Positions 37,878-46,820 of a stretch of 64,000 nt of DNA are shown here, piece by piece. The DNA is from Edaphobacter aggregans DSM 19364 (lineage in GTDB: Bacteria > Acidobacteriota > Terriglobia > Terriglobales > Acidobacteriaceae): contig NZ_JQKI01000002.1 in NCBI RefSeq assembly GCF_000745965.1, positions 247,768 to 311,767 on the forward strand, read 5' to 3'. The position numbers and the translations under genes were made by a program. The notes under the pieces were generated by a model that made no database searches, was not told the DNA's origin, and worked only from the letters and a program-made list of their open reading frames with translations. Every line of letters starts with the position of its first letter. Position 1 is the stretch's first letter.

Positions 37878-39895
37878 ACGACTCGATGCAGGCACTGGGC
37901 TGGACCCTCGTGCATTTCTGCTGGCAGGCCGCGGCGATCGCACTCCTCTATCGCATCCTCGACCTTGCTCTTTCCCGTTCGCGAAGCAGCGTGCGCTACG
38001 CGCTGGCGCTGGCTGCGATGATGGGCATGTTTGCGGTCTCCCTTGTGACGCTCGGCTACGAAGAGATGCGTTTGACCGGGAGCAGTGCGTTTCCGCTGGG
38101 GGCGCAGCGCCCTGTGGCAACGCCAATGCAGAGCACACTGGCTCCGGTCATTTCGGATCACACTGCACCAACACCCGAGGCTAACCCGTGGTGGCGGCTG
38201 GACCTGTTCTTGCGGCGATTTGTGCCCATGTCGCTGCCGCGCCTGATGCCATGGATCGATGCCATGTGGCTGCTCGGCGTGATGATCCTGTCGCTTCGAA
38301 CGGTAGGGGGCTGGATGATGATCCGGCGGCTGCGGATGAGTGCGCTGGTCGAGATTCCGGACGCCGTGCGCACGGCCTTCGACAGCCTCTCCAGGCGCAT
38401 GGGGATTCGTCGGCATATCGACCTGTTTGTGTGCGAGCGCATCTCCGGGCCGCTGGCCATGGGAGTCTTTCGGTCGGTCGTTCTTTTGCCCGTCTCCGCG
38501 CTGACGCATCTTGGTCCAGACCAACTGGAGGTGGTGCTGGCGCATGAGCTCGCGCACATCCGCCGCGGCGATTACCTGTGGAACATGCTCCAGACCGTCG
38601 TAGAGACGCTGTTCTTCTTTCACCCTGCCGTCTGGTGGCTTGGCGGACACCTTCGCCAGCAGCGCGAGCTTTGCTGTGACGATGTTGCGCTTGGCTGCTG
38701 CACCGATCCGATTGTTTACGCAACGGCTCTGCTGCGGCTGGACGAGCAGCGCAGCTCGCGGCTGCAACTGGCGATGGCCCTCGATGGGCACACGGCCGGC
38801 CTGGGCCTGAAGGCGCGCATCGTCCGCATTCTCGAGGGCTCGAAAGGGGATGCCCCACTGGGGCGTGAACTGGCGCCTCTTTCCCTGGTCGGGGTCTCGG
38901 CAGTGCTCGGGCTCTTTCTTCTGCCCTTGCCAAACGTGTTTGCCGATCACGCGAAGCCTGCGGAGCTTCTCGCTGCAGCCGCGATCTATCCGGCACCGAG
39001 GTCGCACGTGGTGGCGGGTGCCAACGACGTGAAGTGCGCCCCGAAGTCGGCGTTTACCTTGAAGGCGCCGCCTGCGCCGAAGGCTCTGCCTGCCGTACCG
39101 ATTGCCCCGAACAAAGCACTGTCAGGGGTCCGTCCGGTTCCTGAACCGGCCCCGTTGCCCGTTGTGGCGGTCGCGCCGCAGGCGCCCCCGGTCGCCGCTC
39201 TAAGTGCTCCACCGCTGGTACCAGCAGTTGGGCCAGCACCGGAGTTGAGCCTGCATGTGATCTCGCAGCTACGTGACGTATTGCCGCACAGGGCGGCGAT
39301 GTCCCTCATGATTGCCCAGAGGAGTCCTGAGAGAGCCCAGGCGAAGAGCGATTACATCAGCGAGATGCGGGCTGCGGGATACGAGGCGGATCTCGACAAG
39401 CTCGTTGCGATGAAGATTCAGGGCGTCACTCCGGAGTATGCGCACAGCATGGCTCAGCTCGGCTACGGAAAGCCGACGGCCGATGAGCTGGTCTCGCTGA
39501 AGATCTTCGGCGTATCGCCGGAGACGGTGAGCAAGCTGCGCGCTGCGGGAATCGCGCCGACAACGTTCCGCGATCTCATCTCTTACCAGATTTTCAAGGT
39601 CACGCCGGAGTTTGTCGCTGCCATGAAGGACGCGGGCTTTGCCGCGATCCCGACCAACAAGCTCATAGCGCTGCGCGTCCAGAATGTGACTCCAGAGTTC
39701 GCCAAGTCCGCACGTCAGCAGTATCCAGACATCACGGTCGACCAACTGGTTCAGCTTCGCATCTTCCACATCGATCAGGCGTTCATTGCCTCGGCAAAGA
39801 GCCATGGATTCGATCAACTCACAATCGACAAACTAATCAAACTTCGCATCTCGGGACTGCTCGATGAGGGCGGTCAGAAATCGGAGAACAAGTGA
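37874..39895 (+). CDS. M56 (BlaR1-type) metallopeptidase sensor with C-terminal tandem repeats
   Basis: Membrane zinc peptidase of 673 residues. About four hydrophobic helices surround the peptidase domain with VLAHELAHIRRGD (HExxH) and RELCCDDVAL, the third ligand region. A further helix (about residues 335-355) leads outside the cytoplasm. The external part is not a penicillin-binding domain as in BlaR1: it is an Ala/Pro linker followed by five to six repeats of about 29 residues (consensus: L(I/V)xL(K/R)I..VTPEF...M...G...T.D), ending about residue 668. The frame overlaps blaI (ATGA) and the next gene (TGATG). It probably senses something with the repeat domain and cleaves BlaI or its partner. 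Confidence 0.9.
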   Translation: MNDSMQALGWTLVHFCWQAAAIALLYRILDLALSRSRSSVRYALALAAMMGMFAVSLVTLGYEEMRLTGSSAFPLGAQRPVATPMQSTLAPVISDHTAPTPEANPWWRLDLFLRRFVPMSLPRLMPWIDAMWLLGVMILSLRTVGGWMMIRRLRMSALVEIPDAVRTAFDSLSRRMGIRRHIDLFVCERISGPLAMGVFRSVVLLPVSALTHLGPDQLEVVLAHELAHIRRGDYLWNMLQTVVETLFFFHPAVWWLGGHLRQQRELCCDDVALGCCTDPIVYATALLRLDEQRSSRLQLAMALDGHTAGLGLKARIVRILEGSKGDAPLGRELAPLSLVGVSAVLGLFLLPLPNVFADHAKPAELLAAAAIYPAPRSHVVAGANDVKCAPKSAFTLKAPPAPKALPAVPIAPNKALSGVRPVPEPAPLPVVAVAPQAPPVAALSAPPLVPAVGPAPELSLHVISQLRDVLPHRAAMSLMIAQRSPERAQAKSDYISEMRAAGYEADLDKLVAMKIQGVTPEYAHSMAQLGYGKPTADELVSLKIFGVSPETVSKLRAAGIAPTTFRDLISYQIFKVTPEFVAAMKDAGFAAIPTNKLIALRVQNVTPEFAKSARQQYPDITVDQLVQLRIFHIDQAFIASAKSHGFDQLTIDKLIKLRISGLLDEGGQKSENK

Positions 39896-40683
39896 TGAGC
39901 TTCCGTCGCGTATTCGGGATATTTCTCATTGTCGTGGGGATTGTGTCGCTGGTGCATGCCGACGAGATCCTCAACGCCTTGAAGGGATCGTGCCGCATTA
40001 CGGCATCGACGCAGGCGAACCGGTTTGAGTTGAGACTCGAACGAGGCTCGTGCGCAGGCGATCGTGATTGCCATGAGAGCACAGTGACGGAGCCGGCAGA
40101 CGCCTTCACCGGCCTGTCGCTCTCGGATCTTGGCAGGGATGGATCACACGTCGACGCCGTGCTGCGCGCGGAGGCAGGCACGCTGACCTGCTCGGGCAGT
40201 GTTCACGAGTCGGCGCTCGTCGGCGAGTTTACCTTCGAGCCGAACCGTGGCTTTGTTGTTCGCATGGGACAGCTCGGCATTACTGGCTTCAACTCGAACA
40301 ACCTCGAAGCCTACACGTTGTTCCGCATCGATTCGGGGTGGGTGCAATCCCTGCAGAAAGAGGGGATACAGGGCATCAACTCCGACAATCTGATTGCGAT
40401 GAAGATCTTCAATGTCGAGCCGACATATGTCCACAGCATGACCGCGCTGGGATATCCGACACCTTCTGCAGAGAAGTTGATTGCGATGAGGGTGCATAAG
40501 GTCGATCCTGCCGAGGTCAAACAGATTCGTGCGCTGGGCTACGAACCCACGCTCGATCAACTGGTGGAGATGCGCATCTTCAAGGTGACGCCGGAGTTTA
40601 TCGAGCGCATGCAGGCGCGCGGACTCAACAATCTCACCATCAGCAAGCTGGTCCAGATACGCATCTTCAAGCTGGACGAGTAG
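39895..40683 (+). CDS. Exported protein with the same tandem repeats as the M56 sensor
   Basis: Protein of 262 residues. A signal peptide or N-terminal anchor (FGIFLIVVGIVSLVHA) is followed by a small beta-rich domain (about residues 30-115) with four cysteines (CRI, CAGDRDC, CSG). The C-terminal half holds five units of the same roughly 29-residue repeat seen at the end of the M56 protein, e.g. DNLIAMKIFNVEPTYVHSM and DQLVEMRIFKVTPEFIERM. Its ATG overlaps the upstream TGA, so it is made together with the sensor. No known function. It may bind the sensor or the same ligand. Confidence 0.85.
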   Translation: MSFRRVFGIFLIVVGIVSLVHADEILNALKGSCRITASTQANRFELRLERGSCAGDRDCHESTVTEPADAFTGLSLSDLGRDGSHVDAVLRAEAGTLTCSGSVHESALVGEFTFEPNRGFVVRMGQLGITGFNSNNLEAYTLFRIDSGWVQSLQKEGIQGINSDNLIAMKIFNVEPTYVHSMTALGYPTPSAEKLIAMRVHKVDPAEVKQIRALGYEPTLDQLVEMRIFKVTPEFIERMQARGLNNLTISKLVQIRIFKLDE

Positions 40684-40741
40684 CAATGCTCAGGTGTGGG
40701 AGCGTGTAGCAATGCGCACTCCGGGGTAGTCGAAGTGCCCG

Positions 40742-41659
40742 TTAGTGTAACGTGATTCTCAGCGCGAACAAGAGCGGAAGATACACGATTGAAGCCGCGA
40801 GCAGTCGGCGTGCAGCGACCCTCGATCGTTGAAGCACGAATTCCAAGCCGAGGTAGAGAAAGCCTAGACCCAGCAATAGTCCCGTGCAATTAGAAATAGT
40901 TGCGTGCCCCGTCCAAAATTGCAGGATGCTGATTGGAACTAAAGCAAACAGCGGCACTAGGGTTTGCAGGATCACGAAAGCGATTCTTGCGTTCCCTTTG
41001 GGCAACATCAGGTAGCCGGCGCGGTCGTAGTCTTCGCGGTACATCCATGCGATTGCCATGAAATGTGGGAACTGCCACAGGAAGAGGATGGCGTAGAGTA
41101 GCCACGCCTCCATAGGCAATCTCCCTGATGCTGCGGCCCAACCGATCAGTGGAGGCATAGCACCAGGAAAAGCCCCGACCAGAACGCAAAGAGGCGTTCT
41201 TCTTTTGAGCGGTGTGTACAAGAACAGATAGGAGAGTAAGGTAAGTAGCGCTAGGAGACTGGCGAGCACGCCGGCGGCTACTGCGAGATAAAATACACCC
41301 ACCGCCGACAACACAATCCCAAAGGCTAAGACTGCATGCGGTTCAAGACGGCCAGCAGCGGCGGGACGCCGGGCGGTCCTGCGCATTTGAGCATCGAACT
41401 TTCGCTCGATGTACTGGTTCAGTGTCGCAGTCCCGCTTGCAACCAGCAATGTCCCGAGCAACGTATTGAACAATGCGAGGAATGAAAACTGTCGTCCTGC
41501 GTTTGCACAACCCAGATAGAACCCTGCAAATGTTGTGATCAAAATTAGGAAATTGACTTCCGGCTTGGTTAGCGCCCAGTAGTCAGAGAGCAAGGTGGAC
41601 GCTGTAACACAACGGCCTGGAGGCGTATCGAGTGCGGTGACAAGAGGCTCGCCGGACAT
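40742..41659 (-). CDS. ctaB: Protoheme IX farnesyltransferase (heme O synthase)
   Basis: UbiA-family membrane prenyltransferase making heme O from protoheme for the oxidase. 305 residues, about nine helices. The first Asp-rich motif appears as NQYIERKFDAQMRRTARRP (a variant of NxxxDxxxD) and the second as YREDYDRAGYLMLP (DxxxDxxxG). Also FPGAMPPLIGWAA, which is diagnostic. Last gene of the respiratory operon; it starts immediately after the ctaG stop with no gap. No heme A synthase (CtaA) is in the window. Confidence 0.96.
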   Translation of the reverse strand: MSGEPLVTALDTPPGRCVTASTLLSDYWALTKPEVNFLILITTFAGFYLGCANAGRQFSFLALFNTLLGTLLVASGTATLNQYIERKFDAQMRRTARRPAAAGRLEPHAVLAFGIVLSAVGVFYLAVAAGVLASLLALLTLLSYLFLYTPLKRRTPLCVLVGAFPGAMPPLIGWAAASGRLPMEAWLLYAILFLWQFPHFMAIAWMYREDYDRAGYLMLPKGNARIAFVILQTLVPLFALVPISILQFWTGHATISNCTGLLLGLGFLYLGLEFVLQRSRVAARRLLAASIVYLPLLFALRITLH

Positions 41660-42544
41660 TTAGACGACCTCCACACTGTGCCGCGTGGTCTGCGGTGCCG
41701 CACTGGGTTGCGAATCTGATTCCACAGTTCTGTACTGTCGCGATGTTGTGGGCGAGAGTAGCCGCATCGCGACGATTGTTCCGGCGACTAGGTACACCAC
41801 CGTAACGATGGTCCACATCAACGCACCGGCGCATTGCTGGTCTTCGAGAGCCGACAGGCCGAAGGGCTGTGATGAGGGGAAGTAAACGGGGTACACCACG
41901 CGATCGCAAAAGACCAGAAATCCGGAAAGAATATCGCATGGCAATGTAGCGAAGAAGAGATACAAGAGAATCGACCACTCTGGCCATTTCGAGACCATCG
42001 GCCAGGGCTGGATGACTGGCCACCAGTAGAGAAGGCCGGTCACCAGGAACGATACTTGCTCAATTCCATGCCACATTCCCGACTGCAGCCCGAGCATAAA
42101 AAGAGGCGGAATGTGCCATCCGACGAGTGTGGCAGCCGCTCCAAACCAGGCAGCTACAGGGTGCGCCAGCGCCTTGCCCAGCTGCCTTATTTGGGGATGG
42201 CGACACAGAGAGATGACCGCTTGCTCGATTTGCTGCGGTAAACCCCATAGTAACGCTTTGACGGGCGCACCGAGCCAGATCAAGGGAGGAGCAAGCGTCA
42301 TGAGCAGCAGATGTTGAACCATGTGGGCTGTCAGCAACTGGTGATCGAGCCCCATGACAGGAGAGGCGATCGCAATCCAGATAAAGAACAGTCCGATGAG
42401 AAAGCTGACGGCGCGCCAGGCCTCAATCGTTTCGAGGTCAAACCTGCGATTACGAATCCATCCACGCACGTAGATCAACGCGAGCAGAATCAAGGCTGCG
42501 GAAACTGAAAGCGATTCGAACGCGGTGTGATGAGCATGTGGCAT
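41660..42544 (-). CDS. ctaG: Cytochrome c oxidase assembly factor CtaG (caa3 type)
   Basis: Polytopic membrane protein of 294 residues with seven or so helices. It has the CtaG_caa3 pattern: HQLLTAHMVQHLLLMTLAPPLIWLG, GWHIPPLFMLGLQSGMWHGIEQVSFLVTGLLYWWPVIQP, with histidines that may handle copper or heme. The C-terminal extension contains DQQCAGALMWTIVTVVYLVAG. It would assist metal-centre assembly of the caa3 oxidase coded upstream in the same operon. Confidence 0.93.
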   Translation of the reverse strand: MPHAHHTAFESLSVSAALILLALIYVRGWIRNRRFDLETIEAWRAVSFLIGLFFIWIAIASPVMGLDHQLLTAHMVQHLLLMTLAPPLIWLGAPVKALLWGLPQQIEQAVISLCRHPQIRQLGKALAHPVAAWFGAAATLVGWHIPPLFMLGLQSGMWHGIEQVSFLVTGLLYWWPVIQPWPMVSKWPEWSILLYLFFATLPCDILSGFLVFCDRVVYPVYFPSSQPFGLSALEDQQCAGALMWTIVTVVYLVAGTIVAMRLLSPTTSRQYRTVESDSQPSAAPQTTRHSVEVV

Positions 42545-42555
42545 CGATTGTGCTC

Positions 42556-44043
42556 CTATTGCTGAGCGCGGGGTGCTTTTTGGGCACTAGCACCAAGTAC
42601 CTTGTCACGTGATGCATCGCGTGCGGGAGCTTGCTTCGCAGGATGTAAGGTTTCGAGAAATGCCACGAGTGCGGTAGTCTCTGCCGGGCTCAGGTTGTTT
42701 CCATAGGCAGGCATGTTGCCGCCGCCCTGAATCACCTGCCGGATGAGCTGATCTTGTGTCAGTCGAACGGCGACACCGTCCAAGGCCGGGCCCCTCTGCC
42801 CACCAGTATCGCCAAGAGCGTGGCAATTGCGGCATTGCTTTACCTGAAACACCAGCGCGCCCTGTCGCTCCAGTGCGGTTGTGTCGTGTATGAACCGATC
42901 CGGGACGGGATCACCGCTCCACGCATTCATGTGCGGGCTCCATGGCGTGAATTGCGCCATGCGGGTGAAGGTCCCGAGGGTGATTGCAATCAGCAGCACC
43001 GTGAGGACCGCCATCGGCCTCCGCTTCCAGCTCTTTTCTCCTTCGCCCGATAGAAACGGTAAGAGGATCAGCGCAACGATCACCAAAACTGGGCCGATGA
43101 GAAGAAATGGCGTCTCAAGCGATGGAGGAAGCAGTGACAGGAGAGCGTAAAGCCAGAGAAAAAAGTAATCGGGCTTTGGAGCAGTCTGGATAATCGTCGG
43201 ATCGGGTTGGCCGGTGGGCCCGAATGGACCGAAGTAGAAGGCGCACGCGGCGATGGCCAGAAGGATAAACGCGGCGAAAAACAGATCTTTCCAAACCGCA
43301 TACGGAACGAAGGGCGCACCATCCTCCTTCGTCAGGGTGTGATATTCGTGTTCATAGGTTGCTCGTTTTACGATCCGTCCGGGCATCGGCCATTCGTTGA
43401 TCCCCAGCTTCATCACCATCAAGAGATGAAGACCGACTAACGCGATTAGCAGTCCGGGAATTACGAAGACGTGCAGTGCAAAAAATCGGGAGAGCGTTGC
43501 GCCGGCGATGATTGGCCCACCTAACATGAGTTTTACAGCTGCAGGCCCGATGATGGGAACGCGGCTGACGATGGAAGCTCCGATTCCCAGTCCCCAGTAG
43601 GCGTCCTGATCGAAGCGAAGGACCTGTCCGCTGAAGGCCATGCCCAACGTCATCAATAAGAGGAAAACGCCGACGACCCAGGTGAGTTCACGTGGGAACT
43701 TATGGGCTCCGAACAGAAACACCTGTGCCATATGAATAAGCACAAGCGCCACCATGAAGTTGGAGCCCCATCCATGCATCGCGCGGATGAACCAACCCAG
43801 CGCCACCTGATGATTCAGAGCCTGCAGGCTGGTCCACGCTTCGCCAGCTGAGGGCACATATATCAGCGCCAGCAGAATTCCGGTCACAACCTGGAGAAGG
43901 AAGACGGTGAGCGCCGCGCTGCCAAACACGTACCACCAGCTCGCCGTGTTCCGTGGCACGGGATGTTCGGCGGCTTCGCGCATTGGCGCGGCCAGCTGCA
44001 AGCGATGGTCGACCCATTCGCCTATCTTGGTGATCATGCGCAT
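42556..44043 (-). CDS. Cytochrome b (bc complex) fused to a C-terminal cytochrome c domain
   Basis: Quinol:cytochrome c reductase subunit of 495 residues. Helices A-D hold the bis-histidine heme sites (MHGWGSNFMVALVLIHMAQVF and FALHVFVIPGLLIALVGLHLLMV), Qo-site residues are near GQVLRFDQDAYWG, and a subunit-IV-like part with the Qo-type PDP sequence reads GQPDPT. After about residue 390 a cytochrome c domain follows: VKQCRNCHALGDTGGQRGP with C-R-N-C-H, and a Met ligand in GGNMPAYG. This fusion lets electrons pass to the oxidase without a separate cytochrome. The start overlaps the Rieske stop by 10 bp. Normal cytochrome b is about 400 residues, so the extra domain is evident. Confidence 0.95.
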   Translation of the reverse strand: MRMITKIGEWVDHRLQLAAPMREAAEHPVPRNTASWWYVFGSAALTVFLLQVVTGILLALIYVPSAGEAWTSLQALNHQVALGWFIRAMHGWGSNFMVALVLIHMAQVFLFGAHKFPRELTWVVGVFLLLMTLGMAFSGQVLRFDQDAYWGLGIGASIVSRVPIIGPAAVKLMLGGPIIAGATLSRFFALHVFVIPGLLIALVGLHLLMVMKLGINEWPMPGRIVKRATYEHEYHTLTKEDGAPFVPYAVWKDLFFAAFILLAIAACAFYFGPFGPTGQPDPTIIQTAPKPDYFFLWLYALLSLLPPSLETPFLLIGPVLVIVALILLPFLSGEGEKSWKRRPMAVLTVLLIAITLGTFTRMAQFTPWSPHMNAWSGDPVPDRFIHDTTALERQGALVFQVKQCRNCHALGDTGGQRGPALDGVAVRLTQDQLIRQVIQGGGNMPAYGNNLSPAETTALVAFLETLHPAKQAPARDASRDKVLGASAQKAPRAQQ

Positions 44044-44603
44044 GGCGGCTTCTCCGTGGACAGACTTGCCATGGATGCACCGGGGGTGGGCAACTCCCCG
44101 GCCTTAATCGTGATCAAACCGTTCTCCACCTTGTACGGATATTCGAAGAGTCCCCGTTCCGGTGGCCCAGAAGCGCGCGAGCCGTCACGGTAGTATGCTC
44201 CACCGTGACAGGGACACATGAACAGACCCGATTGGGGAAACCAGCGGACCGGGCAGCCGAGATGCGCGCAGTTGATGGCAAAGACCTGGAACTGATCGCC
44301 TGCGACACGCCGTACCCAGCAGGCAGTGTCCACGGTCTTGCCATCTGTTGGCATCACGTATGGATTGCGAAACGTAGCCAGCCGCGTCTCGCCCGCAGGA
44401 AACTCGTTGATGTGACCGAGTGGCACCCAGGAGAGGTAGGCATCCGCGCGGCCGCCGGTGACGGACGAAAGAAGAAATCGCACAATCGGCACACCCAACA
44501 CCATGGCCGCAAGCCCATTGAAGAGGATTCCCAGCTTCATGAAAAATCCGCGGCGGGTGATCGTAGCGTCCGTTTGCGGGGCAATGACAGGTTCAGTCGA
44601 CAT
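44034..44603 (-). CDS. Rieske iron-sulfur protein of the bc complex
   Basis: 2Fe-2S subunit of 189 residues. The ATG at 44603 has AGGAG 7 nt upstream; the frame extends to 44690 but without a start signal. The N-terminus has ITRRGFFMKLGILFNGLAAM, a Tat-type uncleaved anchor. The cluster motifs are CAHLGCPVRW and CPCHGGAY (C-x-H ... C-x-x-H). The C-terminal part is the Rieske base domain, ending with proline/serine-rich sequence. Located between the diheme cytochrome and cytochrome b genes, with an overlap to the latter. Confidence 0.96.
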   Translation of the reverse strand: MSTEPVIAPQTDATITRRGFFMKLGILFNGLAAMVLGVPIVRFLLSSVTGGRADAYLSWVPLGHINEFPAGETRLATFRNPYVMPTDGKTVDTACWVRRVAGDQFQVFAINCAHLGCPVRWFPQSGLFMCPCHGGAYYRDGSRASGPPERGLFEYPYKVENGLITIKAGELPTPGASMASLSTEKPPCA

Positions 44604-44613
44604 ATCTGGACTC

Positions 44614-45336
44614 CTAGTGCGCGTAATTCGAAGCGGAATAAGGCTGCCCGGGATTTTGCACGCGGCGTGACGCAAGCCAGGCAACGACATCCGTGACTTC
44701 CTGGTCCGTCATCGGCTTCCCAGCAACGTTTCCGCGCCAGTCTGGCGCGCCCAATTCTGGCCGGCCAGCGATAACGGTCGTGCGTAGTCCCTGATCGCTG
44801 ACGAGAGCTAAATATGAATCATCCGTGATAGCGCTGCCCCGAGGGCCGCCCTGACCTCCACGGCCGTGGCACGATACGCAATACGTTCCATAAACAACTT
44901 CGCCCTGGGCGGCATCGCCCGTAGCTTTTGCGGCATAGGAAGGTGGATTGCTTCCTTCAAGGGTCCCTTTTCGCGCCCAGCGAGAAAATATTCCGCTCGT
45001 AATCACATCAATCTGTTTATCCGTCAGCATGCCTCCTGCGCTTTGCGCGAAAGCAGGCATCGAGGTACCATGTACGCCATTCGCGACGACGCTGCGCATT
45101 GCGTGTTCGTCGATAATGGCGAGATAAACGGGATCGGCCAGCGCGAGCGCTGCTCCTCCTCGTCCTTGCGCGCCGTGGCAGCCCGAGCAGTTTTCTCCAT
45201 AGAGAGTCGCAAACTCCAAAACCTCGCTCGGCGCAATGGATTCCGTGTCCTTTTGGGGCTGACCATGCGGAGAGTTGCAACCGGAGAGCAGCAGGCTCAG
45301 CACTGCGAACGCACATAGATAAGCAAATCGGTTCAT
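44614..45336 (-). CDS. Diheme cytochrome c lipoprotein
   Basis: Periplasmic electron carrier of 240 residues. The signal peptide ends in LLLSGC, so the protein should be lipid-anchored at Cys 20. Two class I domains follow, each with CxxCH: CSGCHGAQGRGG and CVSCHGRGGQGGPRG, and Met ligands near GTSMPAFAQ and in the second half near KPMTDQEV. Its start overlaps the upstream gene's stop by 4 bp. It probably connects the bc part to the oxidase or accepts other donors. Confidence 0.93.
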   Translation of the reverse strand: MNRFAYLCAFAVLSLLLSGCNSPHGQPQKDTESIAPSEVLEFATLYGENCSGCHGAQGRGGAALALADPVYLAIIDEHAMRSVVANGVHGTSMPAFAQSAGGMLTDKQIDVITSGIFSRWARKGTLEGSNPPSYAAKATGDAAQGEVVYGTYCVSCHGRGGQGGPRGSAITDDSYLALVSDQGLRTTVIAGRPELGAPDWRGNVAGKPMTDQEVTDVVAWLASRRVQNPGQPYSASNYAH

Positions 45337-46202
45337 GGGCGCTTCTCTCCGCTTTCTCGTGGTGGGATCACTCCCGGAGCATGGACCCCCGCGCGTATGG
45401 CGAATGACAAGTTCTCGTACGTTGTCGTAGGCGACTGGCGCACTACAACGAGGCCTGCAACGACACCAAACGCTACCTGGGAAGCAATGAACCAGGGCCA
45501 GTCAATGTCCCTCGTGAGCAACGGGTTCAACAAGCCGAGAATTGTGTAGAGCAGCCCCGACCACAGCACTGGAGCGATAAGTCCTCCGAGCACAATGGGA
45601 CGGCGTGGAAACATGGGAAGCATCGCGCCATAGAGCAAACCGACAAGAGTAGACACGAGCACGTGCATCCCTAAAGCAATCGCAAAGCTGTCCGCATGGA
45701 AGGAATACACCTGTGTGGAACCGAGCTTTAGTGATTCGGCGTATACGCATGCCGCAAGCAGGTTGATTGGGTACCAGATGCTTCCGATCTTCAGCACGCC
45801 ATACGCACAGGCCAGTACGGCCATAGCTACGCACCCAGCCAGTCCGCCCTTCACGCCGGCTGATACTGGATAAGTCTCTATAGGGAGCCACGCTCGCATA
45901 TGGTGTTCGATCGGAATCACCTCAACGAGCCGGCGCTCTGTAGTGATGCGAATGTCTTCGGGAACCACGGGCACCATCTCGTGGCGCTCGTGCGGGAAGA
46001 CTTCGCGAAACCACCCGATGCAGCCTGCTAGACAAAGCACAGCGCCAAGGACGCTGACCGACGCGCTCGTAACGAGGCCCGCAAATAACAAGGTGGATCC
46101 AAACGCAAGGACAAAGGGCCACGCTGTCGGCGCGGGCAGTTCTATCTCGTGCGGCATCCCAGAGTGTTCGTGCATGCGTTCTTTTGTCAGCGGCGTTGAC
46201 AT
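45333..46202 (-). CDS. Membrane protein of the respiratory operon, unknown
   Basis: Polytopic protein of 289 residues. An N-terminal segment with two helices and a FPHERHEMVPVVPED loop resembles small cytochrome-oxidase-associated subunit IV-type proteins. The remaining part has about six helices with GGLAGCVAMAVLACAYG and LVSTLVGLLYGAMLP, which I do not recognise. The place between ctaE and the cytochrome c gene, with overlap or short gaps on both sides, argues for a role in oxidase structure or assembly. No heme or metal motifs are obvious. Confidence 0.75.
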   Translation of the reverse strand: MSTPLTKERMHEHSGMPHEIELPAPTAWPFVLAFGSTLLFAGLVTSASVSVLGAVLCLAGCIGWFREVFPHERHEMVPVVPEDIRITTERRLVEVIPIEHHMRAWLPIETYPVSAGVKGGLAGCVAMAVLACAYGVLKIGSIWYPINLLAACVYAESLKLGSTQVYSFHADSFAIALGMHVLVSTLVGLLYGAMLPMFPRRPIVLGGLIAPVLWSGLLYTILGLLNPLLTRDIDWPWFIASQVAFGVVAGLVVVRQSPTTTYENLSFAIRAGVHAPGVIPPRESGEKRP

Positions 46203-46211
46203 TTATTCTCC

Positions 46212-46808
46212 TCAGCGGCCCAGAACGTAAACGACTGTGAAAACCACGACCCACACGGCATCCACAAAATGCCAATACAACCCAAGCACTTGCACTCGGT
46301 GCGACTGTTCCGCGTTCACCCGTCCGGCCAAAGCAAAGATCGCGACAATCACTAGCATGATGAGACCGACGGTTACGTGAAACGCGTGGAGGCCGACGAG
46401 GGAGTAGTAGGTTGTCCCAAAGAGGTTCGTTGAAATCGTCAGGCCGTGTTCGTAGATCAGCCTGTGCCATTCCACGCCGGTGCCATATAAGAACAACGCG
46501 CCCAGAGCAATGGTGAGGAGCCATAAGACGAGAAACGCGCCCCTTCTCGCATGTTCAAGCGCTTTCTCGGCAAAATGAATCGTCAGGCTACTCGACAATA
46601 AGCAGATCGAGTAAAAGATCGGAGTCTCGAGCACTTCGCGCGGGGTCGGTCCGGTGAGGCTCTTCCCCAAATAAAAGAGATAAGCGACGACAAAGATCGT
46701 GAAGATCGCCGACTCGGCAATGATAAGACCGGCCATTGCGATCTTACCGCGATCGCGAAGGCTCCAAGTCGCCGGTGCTTCTGGGAACGGACTTGCCATC
46801 GTACTCAT
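46212..46808 (-). CDS. ctaE: Cytochrome c oxidase subunit III
   Basis: Membrane subunit of 198 residues with five helices, the short form found in many bacteria. Family markers: KIAMAGLIIAESAIFTIFVVAYLFY (with the conserved E), LSSSLTIHFAEKAL, FGTTYYSLVGLHAFHVTVGLIML (G-x-H-x-x-H) and the C-terminal LYWHFVDAVWVVVFTVVYV. Placed after ctaD with 12 bp between. Start codon at 46808, with AAGGAAAAAAG upstream. Confidence 0.95.
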   Translation of the reverse strand: MSTMASPFPEAPATWSLRDRGKIAMAGLIIAESAIFTIFVVAYLFYLGKSLTGPTPREVLETPIFYSICLLSSSLTIHFAEKALEHARRGAFLVLWLLTIALGALFLYGTGVEWHRLIYEHGLTISTNLFGTTYYSLVGLHAFHVTVGLIMLVIVAIFALAGRVNAEQSHRVQVLGLYWHFVDAVWVVVFTVVYVLGR

Positions 46809-46820
46809 TGCTTTTTTCCT

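Noticed and set aside
37697..39007. 436-codon minus-strand frame
   Set aside because: Antisense to the blaI-M56 genes; no signal or motif.
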